DNA from: Streptomyces viridochromogenes
GTDB lineage: Bacteria; Actinomycetota; Actinomycetes; Streptomycetales; Streptomycetaceae
Length of the DNA stretch: 64,000 bases
Assembly: GCF_001270495.1 (NCBI RefSeq)
Contig: NZ_LGUR01000117.1
Span: forward strand, 186,001-250,000
Direction: 5' to 3'
How positions within the stretch are numbered: position 1 is the first letter of the stretch; the number at the start of each line of letters is the position of its first letter. Under the pieces are notes generated by a model, which did no database searches, was not told the origin of the DNA, and saw only the letters and a list, made by a program, of their open reading frames with translations. The translations under genes were made by a program, and so were the position numbers. Of the stretch, positions 17,588 to 27,200 are shown in pieces.

Positions 17588-18789
17588 GGCAGCTCCTTCA
17601 GGCCGAGATCCGTCAACAGGTCGCGGGCGAGGGTGAGTTCGGCTGCGATGCCGTCGGCTAGCTGACTGCGGGCGCGGGGCCGCAGTTCGGCCGGTAGCGC
17701 CTGCCAGGTGTAGGTCTCGACCTCGAGGTGGCGGGTGAGCGGGTGCGGGCCGCCGACGAGCCGGGTCAGTGCGGCCTTGAGAACGGGGAGTGTGGAGGTG
17801 AGCGGCGCGGCGGGGGCCGCGTGGAGTGGGACGTGGAAGTGCGCCCGCCACGGAGATGTGTCGGGCAGTGCGTCGCCCTTGAGCGCCTCGCCGAGGTCGT
17901 CTGTGCCGCGCAGCCCGGGGGCGACGGGGGCCCCTCCGGCTCGATCGGGGGTGAGAGCGAGGGAGGTGCGGGTCTGGTGCAGGAAACGGGGTTCGTCGAA
18001 GGCGGCAAGGGCCTCGCGGACCTCGGGGAGATGGGGGTGTTCGGCGTGCAGGGCGGCTGAGAGCTGGGACTTGACGACGGGGACGCGGGCTTCGGCGAGC
18101 GCGTCCAGGGCGGTGTGCGGATCTTCGAAGGAGGTGGCGAGGTGGCAGGTGTCCACGCAGATGCCGATGCGGTGGTGCCCGATCAGCGTGAGCGGGGCGA
18201 TGGCGTCGCCGGTGGTCTCGACGGTGCAGCCGGGTTCGGGTTCGAGGCCGACGCGGATGTCGCGGCCGGTCAACTCCTCCAAGGCGTCGAGGCGTTCGGC
18301 GAGGGTGAGGAGAGCGGTGCAGGCGGTCTCTGCGCGGCGCTCGTCGTAGGCGGTGCGCCAGGCGAGGGGCAGGGTGGAGATGCTGCCCTGGGTGACGTCG
18401 TCGGGGAGGAGTCCGGCGAGTACGCGGGCCAGGGCGGTGGTGTGGTCGAGGCGCTCGGGGTCGGCCCAGTCCGGCTTGTAGACGCGGTACTTGACCTCTT
18501 CGGCACCGAAGCCCTCATACGGGAAGCCGTTGAGGGTGACGACCTCGAGACCGCGTCGGTCGAGTTCGGTGCGCAGGCCGCGCAGGGCGGACGGGTCGGA
18601 GACGAGGGCGTGCGCGGCGTCCCTGGCAAGCCACAGGCCGATGCCGAGGCGGTCGCGGCCAAGCCGTCGACGGACGGGTTCGCAGTGGTCTCGGAGCTGG
18701 GCGAGGACCCCGTCGAGGGTCTCGGCCGGGTGGACGTTGGTGCAGTAGGCGAGATGGACGGTGGAGCCGTCGGGGTGGCGGAAGCGCAT
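17584..18789 (-). CDS. eboE: EboE-like metabolite-traffic TIM barrel
   Basis: A 401-residue xylose-isomerase-like barrel matching the EboE family of metabolite-export clusters. The start HLAYCTNVHPAETLDGVL, the ALVSDPSALRGLRTELD helix and LNGFPYEGFGAEEVKYRVYKP are characteristic. RVGLEPEPGC and ICVDTCHLATSFED look like metal-site strands. It begins 3 nt after the TatD stop and overlaps the phosphodiesterase start. In cyanobacteria the ebo genes are needed to get a scytonemin precursor to the periplasm; the biochemical role of EboE is not known and its product here is not known. Confidence 0.82.
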   Translation of the reverse strand: MRFRHPDGSTVHLAYCTNVHPAETLDGVLAQLRDHCEPVRRRLGRDRLGIGLWLARDAAHALVSDPSALRGLRTELDRRGLEVVTLNGFPYEGFGAEEVKYRVYKPDWADPERLDHTTALARVLAGLLPDDVTQGSISTLPLAWRTAYDERRAETACTALLTLAERLDALEELTGRDIRVGLEPEPGCTVETTGDAIAPLTLIGHHRIGICVDTCHLATSFEDPHTALDALAEARVPVVKSQLSAALHAEHPHLPEVREALAAFDEPRFLHQTRTSLALTPDRAGGAPVAPGLRGTDDLGEALKGDALPDTSPWRAHFHVPLHAAPAAPLTSTLPVLKAALTRLVGGPHPLTRHLEVETYTWQALPAELRPRARSQLADGIAAELTLARDLLTDLGLKELP

Positions 18790-18792
18790 GGC

Positions 18793-19773
18793 TCACGCCC
18801 CCGTGGCCGGTGCGCCGGCCGGATCGGCTCGCTCTCTCGGTCCGGCGGCCAATGCGTCCGACTCGCGCGGTGCGTCGGCCGATTCGGACGACTCGCTCGA
18901 TGCGTCGGCCGATTCTTGGGGGTCTTTCGGAGCACCGCGGAGGATGGAGTTGCCCTCGTGGGTCGCCTCCGGTGTCACGACGTCGAGGTTGAGGCGGCCG
19001 CTGAGCCCGTAGAAGGCGACCGGATTGCGCCACAGCACGAGATCGACGTCGTCCGGGTCGAAGCCTTCGGCCAGCATCAGGTCGGCGACCCGGCGGGTCT
19101 TCAGGGGATCGCTCCTGCCCCAGTCGGCCGCGGAGTTCACCAGTACCTGCTCGGTTCCGTACTCGCGGAGGATCGCGACCATCCGCTGCTCGTCCATCTT
19201 GGTGTCGGGATAGACGGAGAAGCCGAGCCAGCAGCCGCTGTCCTTGGCCTCCTTGACCGTCGTCTCGTTGAGATGGTCGACCAGCACGTGGCCCGGGGGC
19301 AGCGCGGACTCCCGGACGACATCGAGAGTGCGGCGCAATCCCGCGAGCTTGTCGCGATGCGGGGTGTGGACAAGCGCGGGCAGTTCGTGGTCGGCGGCGA
19401 GCTGGAGCTGTGCGCCGAGGGCCGTGTCCTCGGCGGGGGTCATCGAGTCATAGCCGATCTCGCCGACGGCGACGACCCCGTCCTTGACGAGATACCGGGG
19501 CAGTTCGTCCAGGACGGGAGCGCAGCGCGGGTCGTTCGCCTCCTTGGGGTTGAGGGCGAGCGTGCAGTGGTGGGCGATGCCGTGCTGGGCGGCTCGGAAG
19601 GGCTCCCAGCCGAGAAGGGAGTCGAAGTAGTCGAGGAAAGAGGCGACGGAGGTGCGGGGTTGGCCGAGCCAGAAGGAGGGTTCGACGACGGCGCGGATGT
19701 CGGCGGCGTGCATGGCCTCGTAGTCGTCGGTGGTCCGAGACGTCATGTGAATGTGGGGGTCGAAGAGGCGCAT
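18793..19773 (-). CDS. eboB: TatD-family metal hydrolase, EboB-like
   Basis: A 326-residue amidohydrolase-superfamily barrel. Metal ligands are visible in order: HxH in FDPHIHM, Glu in VAVGEIGYDS, His in ALVHTPHRDK, His in VLVDHLNE, and Asp in VNSAADWG. The last 45 residues are a Ser/Ala/Asp/Arg-rich tail produced by an imperfect DNA repeat and are not part of the fold. Its ATG shares one base with the EboA stop (TGATG). TatD proteins are 3'-5' exonucleases in other settings, but here it groups with EboB. Confidence 0.85.
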   Translation of the reverse strand: MRLFDPHIHMTSRTTDDYEAMHAADIRAVVEPSFWLGQPRTSVASFLDYFDSLLGWEPFRAAQHGIAHHCTLALNPKEANDPRCAPVLDELPRYLVKDGVVAVGEIGYDSMTPAEDTALGAQLQLAADHELPALVHTPHRDKLAGLRRTLDVVRESALPPGHVLVDHLNETTVKEAKDSGCWLGFSVYPDTKMDEQRMVAILREYGTEQVLVNSAADWGRSDPLKTRRVADLMLAEGFDPDDVDLVLWRNPVAFYGLSGRLNLDVVTPEATHEGNSILRGAPKDPQESADASSESSESADAPRESDALAAGPRERADPAGAPATGA

Positions 19774-20768
19774 CAGGACTCCTTGCCGTCTGTGCCGCGG
19801 GTGCCCTCAGGGGCCGGCGAAGTGGCTGTGGGGTCGGTCAGGGTCAGGACGCGGTGCAGGTCTCCGGGGACGGGGCGACCCGCGGCGGTGCGTTCGGCGG
19901 CGTAGTCGCCCAGCATGCGGGCGAGTTCTGCGTCACCGTGGGCGCGGAGGTCCAGCTCGGCCACGGCGTCGACCGGCACACCGGTGAACAGGCACTTCAG
20001 GACCGCGTGGCGCCACTGGTGGGAGTCGAGGTGCCGGGCGGCGTAAGGGCCGACGGCGGCGGCGAGGAGTCGCGTGTCGTTGGTGCGCAGGGCGTCCTCG
20101 ACGAGCGGGACGGCGTCGGGGCCGGGCACGAGGTGGGGCAGCGCGTGCAGGACGGCGCGGCGTTCGGCGGCGGTGCCCTGGAAGTAGACGCGGGTGACAG
20201 CGTCCACGTCGGCGTGGGCAGCGTGCAGGATGAGAACGCGGGCGGCGTCTGCGTGCTCGGAACCGCAGCGACGGCCGGCCTCGGCGATGCGCAACTCCCA
20301 GACGGAGATGGGCCCGTGGGTGCCAGGGTGCGCGGCGGCCTCCTCCAGGGCCCGGTGGAGCCAGCCGCGAGCGGCCGTGCCGAGTTGGGCGGCGAGGCGG
20401 GCGCGAAGGTCGGCGGGTGCGGTGAGGGCGAGGGACTGGGGTGTGTCTCGGGTGTCCGGCGCGGGCACGGCACCTGCCAGGTCTTCGAGGCCCGTTCTGG
20501 CTTCGACGCCCGCGTGGGTGTCCGAGCCGGCTCTTCGATCGGTTCCCGCTCGGGTGTCGGATCCGGGTCCGGCTTGGGCCTCGGCTCGGCTCTCCGTGCC
20601 CGGTCCGCCTGCGGCCTCGGCTCGGGTGTCCGAGCCAGCTCTGCCTTCGGCCTCGGCTCGGCTGTCGGCCCCGGCTCGGCTCTCTGCGCCGGTTTTGGCC
20701 GCGGCGCCCGTTCGGTGCTGGTGGGTGTCCGCTCCCGGTGTCGCCGGGGTGGTGCCGGGGTGGGTCAT
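19773..20768 (-). CDS. eboA: EboA domain protein
   Basis: A 331-residue protein. The C-terminal 210 residues are an EboA domain: ARGWLHRALEEAA, WELRIAEAGRRCG, HADAARVLILHAAHADVDAVTRVYFQGTAAERRAVL, and HQWRHAVLKCLFTGVPVDAV. The first 100 or so residues are an unusual Arg/Ala/Gly/Asp/Ser-rich repeat (units like AESRAGADSRAEAEG), absent from typical EboA. Helical, with no signal peptide or catalytic motif. It overlaps the TIM-barrel gene upstream by 4 nt and the TatD gene by 1 nt. Function of the domain is unknown. Confidence 0.83.
   Translation of the reverse strand: MTHPGTTPATPGADTHQHRTGAAAKTGAESRAGADSRAEAEGRAGSDTRAEAAGGPGTESRAEAQAGPGSDTRAGTDRRAGSDTHAGVEARTGLEDLAGAVPAPDTRDTPQSLALTAPADLRARLAAQLGTAARGWLHRALEEAAAHPGTHGPISVWELRIAEAGRRCGSEHADAARVLILHAAHADVDAVTRVYFQGTAAERRAVLHALPHLVPGPDAVPLVEDALRTNDTRLLAAAVGPYAARHLDSHQWRHAVLKCLFTGVPVDAVAELDLRAHGDAELARMLGDYAAERTAAGRPVPGDLHRVLTLTDPTATSPAPEGTRGTDGKES
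20500..20720. repeat. Imperfect repeats encoding the EboA N-terminal tail
   Basis: A roughly 220-bp stretch of degenerate short repeats (GGCTCGG, GTGTCCGA and GCCTCGG words recur). On the minus strand it encodes the Ala/Gly/Arg/Asp/Ser-rich N-terminal extension of the EboA protein. Unit boundaries are irregular. Confidence 0.65.
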
Positions 20769-21742
20769 GAGGTGCTCCCTTCAGGGGTGGCGGAGGGATC
20801 GCCATGAAGTGGGGCTGGGATTGGGACAGGGATCGGTGATCGGGCGGCCGTGGCCTCGGCGCTGCGGAGGAACGGGAGGGACAGTTCGGCGAAGTGGGGA
20901 CCCGCGTGGGAGTGGCGGGGCAGTTCGACGACGGTCAGGCCCTGGTAGCCGGTGGTGGTGAGGGCGGCGAGCACGGGTGGGAAGTCGATCTCGCCGTCGC
21001 CGAACGGGAGGTGCTCATGGATGCCGCGGCGCATGTCCTCGATCTGGACGTGGCGCAGCCAGGGGCCGGCGGCGCGCACGCAGTCGACGGGGGAGAGGGG
21101 TTCGAGGCACTGGCAGTGGCCGATGTCGAGGGTCAGTCCGAGGTGTTCCGGGTCGCTGAGGGTGCGGCGGAGTCGGTGGAAGTCGGCGAGGGTGGAGAGG
21201 AGGTGACCGGGTTCGGGTTCGACGGCGAGAGGGACGTCGGCTGCGGTGGCGGCCTCCAGGACCGGGGTGAGTGCATCGGCGAGACGGTGCCAGGCCGTGT
21301 CCGGATCGGTGCCCGCGGGCGTGATGCCGCTGAAGCAGTGAACGGCGTGAGCACCGAGGTCGGCGGCGACCCGGACCGCGCGGATCAGCAGGTCGACGCG
21401 GCGGGCACGGTCGTCCGGATCGGGGTCGAGCAGGCTGGGGCCGTGCTTGCGCCGCGGGTCGAGCACATAGCGGGCGCCGGTCTCCACGGTGACGCCCAGG
21501 CCGAGCGCGTCCAGGCGTTGGGCGAGGCGGCGGGTGCGGGCGGCGAGATCCGGGGCGAGGGGGTCGAGGTGCATGTGGTCGAGCGTCAGGCCGACGCCGT
21601 CGTAGCCGAGGTCGGCGAGAAGGGCGAGGGCGTCGTCGAGGCGGAGGTCCGCGAGCCCGTTGGTGCCGTAGCCGAAGCGGAGTGGGGTGCGGGAGGAGGC
21701 CGGTCCGCCGGGGTCCCGCGCCGGGTGGGGCCGGAGGCTCAT
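20765..21742 (-). CDS. Sugar phosphate isomerase/epimerase-like TIM barrel
   Basis: A 325-residue AP-endonuclease-2-type barrel. The core starts at LRFGYGTNGLADLRLDDAL after a 20-residue flexible tail. Metal-site candidates are the Glu in PLAVEPEPGHL, the Asp/His in LTLDIGHCQC, the His in LRHVQIEDMRRGIHEHLPFGDGEIDF, and the Glu in LTVVELPRHSH. Overlaps both neighbours by 4 nt, so it is embedded in the ebo-like unit. It is a likely second enzyme acting on the same sugar- or cyclitol-derived metabolite (inference). Confidence 0.83.
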   Translation of the reverse strand: MSLRPHPARDPGGPASSRTPLRFGYGTNGLADLRLDDALALLADLGYDGVGLTLDHMHLDPLAPDLAARTRRLAQRLDALGLGVTVETGARYVLDPRRKHGPSLLDPDPDDRARRVDLLIRAVRVAADLGAHAVHCFSGITPAGTDPDTAWHRLADALTPVLEAATAADVPLAVEPEPGHLLSTLADFHRLRRTLSDPEHLGLTLDIGHCQCLEPLSPVDCVRAAGPWLRHVQIEDMRRGIHEHLPFGDGEIDFPPVLAALTTTGYQGLTVVELPRHSHAGPHFAELSLPFLRSAEATAARSPIPVPIPAPLHGDPSATPEGSTS

Positions 21743-22746
21743 GTGACGCTCACCTTCTTCGCGTACTTCCGGCCGATCGGGGCGAGTGCGGCGATGGCCA
21801 AGGCGGTGAGCCCGGAACCGGCGCGGGCCGCGAGCACCGCCTGGAGCGGGATGGTGGCGCGGATGCCGCCGCCGACGGCTCGCTGGGTCAGGGGCGGCGA
21901 GGGGTTGAGCGCGGCGTGGGTGTAAAGGCGGCCGGCGGTGGCGGCGTAGACGGTGGCCAGGGCGGTGGGCAGGACCCTGTCGAGGGTGAGACCGGCCCGG
22001 TCGTGTGCGGGCGTCCGGCGTCCGGCGCCCATGCCCACGCCCACGCCGGTGCCGGTGGCGGTGGCGGTGGCGGTGGCGGTGGCGATGACAGTGGCGGTCC
22101 TGTCGCCGGCGCCGGTCGACGCGGCTCGCTTCGTGCCCGGCGCGCCACGTGTCGAGAGCAGGGTGAGGACGGCCGTCACTGCGAGGGCGGCCAGGGGCGG
22201 CAGGGCCGTGCCGCCCTGGGTCTCCCGGCGCGAGACGGTCGTCACGGCGAGGGTGTGGGTGCCGAGGAGGGCGGCGGAGGGCAGTGCCTCCCGCGGACGG
22301 CCGGTCGTGGCGGCACCGAGGAGATGGTCGAGGCCGCGAGCGGCGGCCATGGCCACGGGGCCGGCGGGTGTGTGCTTCAGGGCGAGGTCATATGCCCAGA
22401 CGGTGGCGGCCAGGGGGGCGGCCACCGCCAGGGCGGGGCGGCCGGCCCTGGCGGCCAGGCCGAGCCCGGCGGCGGTCAGGGCGCAGGCCGCGGTGAAGGC
22501 GGAGGCCGGCCGGATGCGGCCGGAGGGCAGGGGGCGGTGAGGGCGTTCGGCGGCGTCCTCCGCGCGGTCCGCCCAGTCGTTGAGGGCCATGCCGGCTTCG
22601 TAGAGGCAGAGGGAGGAGCCGATGGCGAGCAGGGTGCGGGGGTTGGGCCGACCCCCGGCCGCGACGGCCCCGCTCAGGGCGTCGCCGGGGACGGTGAACA
22701 GGGCGGGGAGCCGGAGCAGTTCGGCCCAGGCACGGGCCCGGCTCAT
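21739..22746 (-). CDS. eboC: UbiA-like prenyltransferase, EboC-like
   Basis: A 335-residue integral membrane protein of the UbiA superfamily. The first Asp-rich motif is NDWADRAED, followed by RPHRPLPSGRI, the Mg/prenyl-diphosphate site of the family. At least seven hydrophobic helices are visible (for example LLAIGSSLCLYEAG, GRPALAVAAPLAATVWAYDLA). A hexanucleotide repeat encodes an Ala-Thr run between helices near residue 225. It overlaps ino1-like and TIM genes by 4 nt. By analogy with EboC it would prenylate or lipid-anchor the cluster's intermediate; donor and acceptor are unknown. Confidence 0.83.
   Translation of the reverse strand: MSRARAWAELLRLPALFTVPGDALSGAVAAGGRPNPRTLLAIGSSLCLYEAGMALNDWADRAEDAAERPHRPLPSGRIRPASAFTAACALTAAGLGLAARAGRPALAVAAPLAATVWAYDLALKHTPAGPVAMAAARGLDHLLGAATTGRPREALPSAALLGTHTLAVTTVSRRETQGGTALPPLAALAVTAVLTLLSTRGAPGTKRAASTGAGDRTATVIATATATATATGTGVGVGMGAGRRTPAHDRAGLTLDRVLPTALATVYAATAGRLYTHAALNPSPPLTQRAVGGGIRATIPLQAVLAARAGSGLTALAIAALAPIGRKYAKKVSVT
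22053..22083. repeat. Hexanucleotide repeat inside the UbiA-like gene
   Basis: About five copies of GGTGGC in a row; on the minus strand they encode an alternating Ala-Thr run in a loop of the membrane protein. In-frame, so copy-number change would not break the gene. Confidence 0.75.
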
Positions 22747-24152
22747 GGCCGCTCCCCCGGAAGGGGCTCGCCCGGATCGACGGCCGGTGTGGCGGCCCTC
22801 TCGACGGACTCGCGGTGACCGGCGCCCTGAGCGGCACCCTCCCCAGCAACCTCGCGGTCACCGGCACCCCGAACGACACCCTCCCCAGCAACCTCGCGGT
22901 CACCGGCACCCCGAACGACACCCTCCCCAGCAACCTCGCAGTCACCAGCGCCCGGAGCAACAGCCTCGCCCCGAGCCGTGGACACTCCACCCCGAGCCGT
23001 CGCGCCCCGAAGGGCATCGACGCCGTCCGCCGGGCGGAGCCTCTCCCCCAGTCCCGTCAGCGCCGCGTACTGCGCTGCCAGGCTCGCCGGTCCGTCCCCC
23101 ACCGGGTCCTTGAAGTAGAAACCGAGTTCGCCGAGCGGGCCGGTCAGGCCGGCCTCGTGGGCGCGGGAGGTGAGCCGGGCCAGGTCCAGCACCAGGGGTG
23201 CCGCGAGGGCCGAGTCGCAGCCCTGCCAGATGGTCTGGAGGATCATGCGGGTGCCGAGGAAGCCGTCGAAGGCGATGTGGTCCCAGGCGGTCTTCCAGTC
23301 GCCGAGCGCCGGGACGTCGTCGATGTGGACCTCGCCCTCGGGGACGCTGCCGAGGGTGTCGGCGAGGACGCGTTCCTTGCCGGCGTTCTTCGCCGCGGCG
23401 GCGGCCGGGTCGGCGAGGGCGGCACCGTCGCCGCCGCCCAGCAGGTTGGTGCCGGACCAGGCACGGACGGTCAGGGCGCGCTGCGCGAACATCGGGCCCA
23501 GCACGGCCCGCAGCAGGGTCTGCCCGGTCTTGCCGTCCCGGCCGGCGTGGGGCAGGCCGCTGCGCCCGACCTCGCGGGCGGCGACGGGGTGGTGCATGCC
23601 CTCGGACGGGGTGAAGTTGACGTAGGGACAGCCCGCGCGCAGGGCCGCCAGCGCGTACAGGGTGCTGGCGGGAAGCGGGGAGTCGGGACAGCCCTGGGAC
23701 GCGGGTTCGGTGGAGGCGACGTTCACGACGACGGTCCGCTCCAGCTCGTGGCGGTGCGCGAAGTCACGTATGTCGTCGGCGAAAGCCGTGATCAGTTCGG
23801 CCTCGCTCCTGGTGTCCCCCCGGATGGGGCCGCCGGGCCTGATCTCCCGGTCGGCAGCCGCGAGTTCGGCGGCGACGGCGGTGGCGACGCGCGGCGGGAG
23901 GACGCCGCCTGCGGTCAGGGTCTCGGCGCGTTTGGGCAGGGGGCAGTCGACGGTGTCGTGGCCGCCGAAGACGAGGTCCGAGAGAGCGGGCAGGGCGCTG
24001 TCGGTGAACGCGGAGGTCTCGGTCACCATGCCGGTGGGCGGGTGCAGCCCCGCGGTGACGGCGGCGCAGCCCGTGACGACGGTGGTGGCGACGGAGCCTC
24101 GTGCCCCGATCAGCCACACCCCCACACGCGGTCGGGAGAGGGACGCGGACAT
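22743..24152 (-). CDS. Inositol-3-phosphate synthase family protein
   Basis: A 469-residue sugar-phosphate cyclase (NAD-dependent conversion of glucose 6-phosphate to inositol 3-phosphate in characterised members). It has the Rossmann motif VGVWLIGARGSVATT, VVVNVASTEP, YVNFTPSEGMHHP, GKTGQTLLRAVL, TNLLGGGDGAAL, the catalytic-lysine region DDVPALGDWKTAWDHIAFDGFLG, and LAAPLVLDLARL. ATG 24152 follows AAGGAGG. The last 75 residues are low complexity and include a 14-residue repeat (42-bp DNA repeat). It is first gene of the coupled ebo-like unit and sits where other clusters carry the cyclase EboD. A cyclitol may therefore be the polar part of the product (inference). Confidence 0.85.
   Translation of the reverse strand: MSASLSRPRVGVWLIGARGSVATTVVTGCAAVTAGLHPPTGMVTETSAFTDSALPALSDLVFGGHDTVDCPLPKRAETLTAGGVLPPRVATAVAAELAAADREIRPGGPIRGDTRSEAELITAFADDIRDFAHRHELERTVVVNVASTEPASQGCPDSPLPASTLYALAALRAGCPYVNFTPSEGMHHPVAAREVGRSGLPHAGRDGKTGQTLLRAVLGPMFAQRALTVRAWSGTNLLGGGDGAALADPAAAAAKNAGKERVLADTLGSVPEGEVHIDDVPALGDWKTAWDHIAFDGFLGTRMILQTIWQGCDSALAAPLVLDLARLTSRAHEAGLTGPLGELGFYFKDPVGDGPASLAAQYAALTGLGERLRPADGVDALRGATARGGVSTARGEAVAPGAGDCEVAGEGVVRGAGDREVAGEGVVRGAGDREVAGEGAAQGAGHRESVERAATPAVDPGEPLPGERP
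22821..22946. repeat. Three tandem 42-bp repeats in the cyclase C-terminus
   Basis: Units 22821-22862, 22863-22904 and 22905-22946; the second and third differ by one base. They encode 14 residues (core GDREVAGEGVVRGA) and are in frame, so the repeat only lengthens the tail of the inositol-phosphate synthase homologue. Confidence 0.92.
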
Positions 24153-24162
24153 GGGCAGCCTC

Positions 24163-24216
24163 CTTGTCGTACCTGTCGTGCTTGTCGTGCTTGTCGTGCT
24201 TGTCGTGCTTGTCGTG
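24163..24216. repeat. Six 9-bp repeats in the leader of the ebo-like unit
   Basis: Units of CTTGTCGTG (24181-24216, four exact copies), preceded by two variants at 24163-24180. The array abuts the AAGGAGG ribosome site of the cyclase gene, so it is transcribed as the 5' leader, as repeated CACGACAAG. Confidence 0.9.
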
Positions 24217-24281
24217 CGCGAACCCGGGGGGAGGGACAAAGACGGCGGGCGGGGGTCCGGCGTCCCCCGCCCGCCGCCCGC

Positions 24282-27200
24282 TCAGCCGCCCGTCGTGGGC
24301 AGTTCCTTCAACTGGATGTTGCGGAAGGAGACCTGGTCGTCGGCGCCATGGTTCTGGAGGCCGATGTGACCGTCGGTCAGACTCCGCTCAGGGTCCTTGT
24401 TGGTGAAGTCGTTGATCTTGACTCCGTTGAGGAACACCTGGAGGCGTTCGCCCTGGACCTTGATCTCGTAGGAGTTCCACTGGCCGGGCGGACGCAGGAC
24501 CTGGTCACGGGCCTTGATGTTCGCCGACTTGAACGAGTAGACGGATCCCGTGGTGCGCTCGGGCGCGTCCGTGGCGTCGATCTGGACCTCGTAGCCCTTG
24601 TTCACCGCGGACCAGGGGTCGCCGGAAGCCGGGAAGCCCACGAAGATCCCGGAGTTGTCGTCGCCCTGCATCTTCCAGTCGAGCTTGAGGGAGTACGACT
24701 TCAGCTCCTTGGCCTGGTACCAGAGCAGACCCATGCCGCCCTCGGACTCCAGGGTGCCGTCCTTGACGTTGAACTTGCCGGGGCCGGCCTGCTTCCAGCC
24801 GTCCAGGGTCTGGCCGTTGAAGATCTTCCGGTAGTCCTTGCTCGGCTTGCAGTCCGCCTTCACCTGACCGGTGGCGTACTGCAGACCGCCGAGCAGGTGG
24901 GCCCGGAAGGCCTCCTCGGCGTAGGACTCCTTGGTGTGGCCGCCGCCGGTGTAGAAGGACCGGCCGCCGCCGTAGCTCTGGCACCAGGCGATCGGATGGT
25001 CGCCCTTCATGTTCCCGCCCTGGTAGGTGGTCTCGTCGAGGGTGGCGAGGACCTTGGCCTGCTCACGCGGGTTGGTGCGGTAGTTGTACCACTCGTCGGT
25101 GCGCTCCCAGGTCTCGCCCAGGTGCGCGGTCGACGGATGGTCGTGGTCCTCGACGCGCACGGTGGCCTTCTGGATGGCCGGATGCGAGTCGAAGTAGGCG
25201 CCAACGAGGCCGCCGTAGAACGCCCAGTCGTACTCGGTGTCGGCTGCGGCGTGGATGCCCATGTATCCACCGCCGCCGGCCACGTAGTCCTCGAACGCCT
25301 TCTGCTGATCGGCGTTCAGCACGTCACCGGTGGTGGACAGGAAGGCCACCGCGTCGTACTTGGCGAGGTTGGTCGTGGTGAACTGCCGGGCCTCCTCGGT
25401 CGCGTCGACCGTGATGCCGGCCGGGGCACCGAGCTCCTTCAGGGCGGTGATGCCGGCCGGGATGGAGTCGTGGCGGAAACCGGCGGTCTTGGAGAAGACC
25501 AGGACCTTCTTGCCGCCCTTGAACGGCTGGGTGGAGAACTCGAAGTCGTCCACGTCGTACAGCGCGCCCTCGCCGCCCCTGAAGACCAGGTAGATCTCCG
25601 TGGTGCGCTTGGGCAGGGCCCGCAGCGGGACGTCGAGGTTCTGGAAGGTCTCCCAGCCGCCGGTCGGCGGGATGTACGCCGAGCCGTGCAGCGGTCCGTC
25701 GGGCGAGCCGGTGCGCAGCTCGATGAAGCCGCCCGCGCCGCCGGAGGAGGCCCGCACGGTCATCTTCTTCTGGCCGTCGAACCGGTAGGGGGTGAAGGAG
25801 ATCCAGTCGCCGTCGTTGATGTTGCCGACGGTCTTGCCGCCGTTGGCGCCGGTCTTGTCGATGACCGACACGCCCGACTGGGTGGTGAAGTGCTCGCCCT
25901 GGCGGTGCAGGGGCTGGAGCACGGTGCGGGCGGTGCCGGTGAGGGCCTCCTGACCGTTGGCACCACTGTCGGTGTAGCTGGCGCCGACGACGCCGTAGAT
26001 GTTGGCGTTGGGGTCGTGGCCGCCGTCACCGGCGGGCGGCTTCAGGGTGCCCTCGCAGCCCATCTCGCTGGTCAGCTCGTGGGCGTGGGAGTCGTGGCCG
26101 AGGCTGTAGACGACCTTGACCTTGGAGCAGTCGATCGTCTCCTCGGGGTCGGTGACGGTCACCTTGAACGGGACGGGCTTGCCGAACTCGGCCAGGGCGC
26201 CGTTGCCCGGGACGTCGATCCGTACCTTGGGCTCGGTGTTGCCGACCACGATCCGGGTACTGGCGTTGCCCGTGTTGCCCTCGGGGTCCTTGGCGGTGAA
26301 GGTGGCGGTGTAGGTGCCGGCCTTCTTGTACCGGTGGGTGGGGTTGAGGCCCTCGCCCTTGGTGCCGTCCCCGAAGTCCCAGCTGTAGGTGAGCTCCGGG
26401 GAGTCGGCGTCCTTGGCGGCACCGGTGAACGTGACCTTCAGGCCGACCGCTCCGGACGTCTTGTCGGCGCTCACCTCGGCGATCGGCGAGAAGCCGTCCT
26501 CGGCGTTCTCGATCCGGTACAGCGCGGAGTGCTCGTCGCCCTGGAACCAGGAGATGCCGTAGTCGAGGACGTAGAGCGCGCCGTCGGGGCCGAACTCCAT
26601 GTCCATGATCTGGGTGCCGGTCCACGGGAAGTCGTTGATCTTCGCGACGGAACCGTCCTCGTTCTGCTCGATCCGCTTGATCCAGCGGCGGCCGAACTCA
26701 CCCGCGAAGAAGTCGCCGTCGTACGCCTCGGGGAACTTCACTCCGGAGTCGAGATCGGGGTCGTAGCGGTAGACCGGGCCGGCCATCGGGGACTCGGAGC
26801 CGCTGCCGAACTCGGGCACGGAGCCGCCGTCGTACGGGATCCAGGCGGCCTGCGCGGGCGGCAGGTCGACCAGGCCCGTGTTGTACGGCGAGGTGTTCTT
26901 CGGGGCGGCGCAGTCGAACTTCTCGCCGGAGGTGCCGGTGGCGAAGTCGTAGTCGACGTAGGCGTCGTTGTTGCCGGTGCAGAACGGCCAGCCGAAGTTG
27001 GCGGCCTTGGTGACCTTTGCGAACTCGACCTGTCCGGCCGGGCCCCGGCTGGGGCTCGCGGCACCGGCGTCGGGGCCGTAGTCGCCGACGTACACGATGC
27101 CGGTCTTGTCGTCGACGCTCATCCGGAACGGGTTGCGGAAGCCCATCGCGTAGATCTCGGGGCGGGTCTTGTCCGTGCCCGGGGCGAAGAGGTTGCCCTC

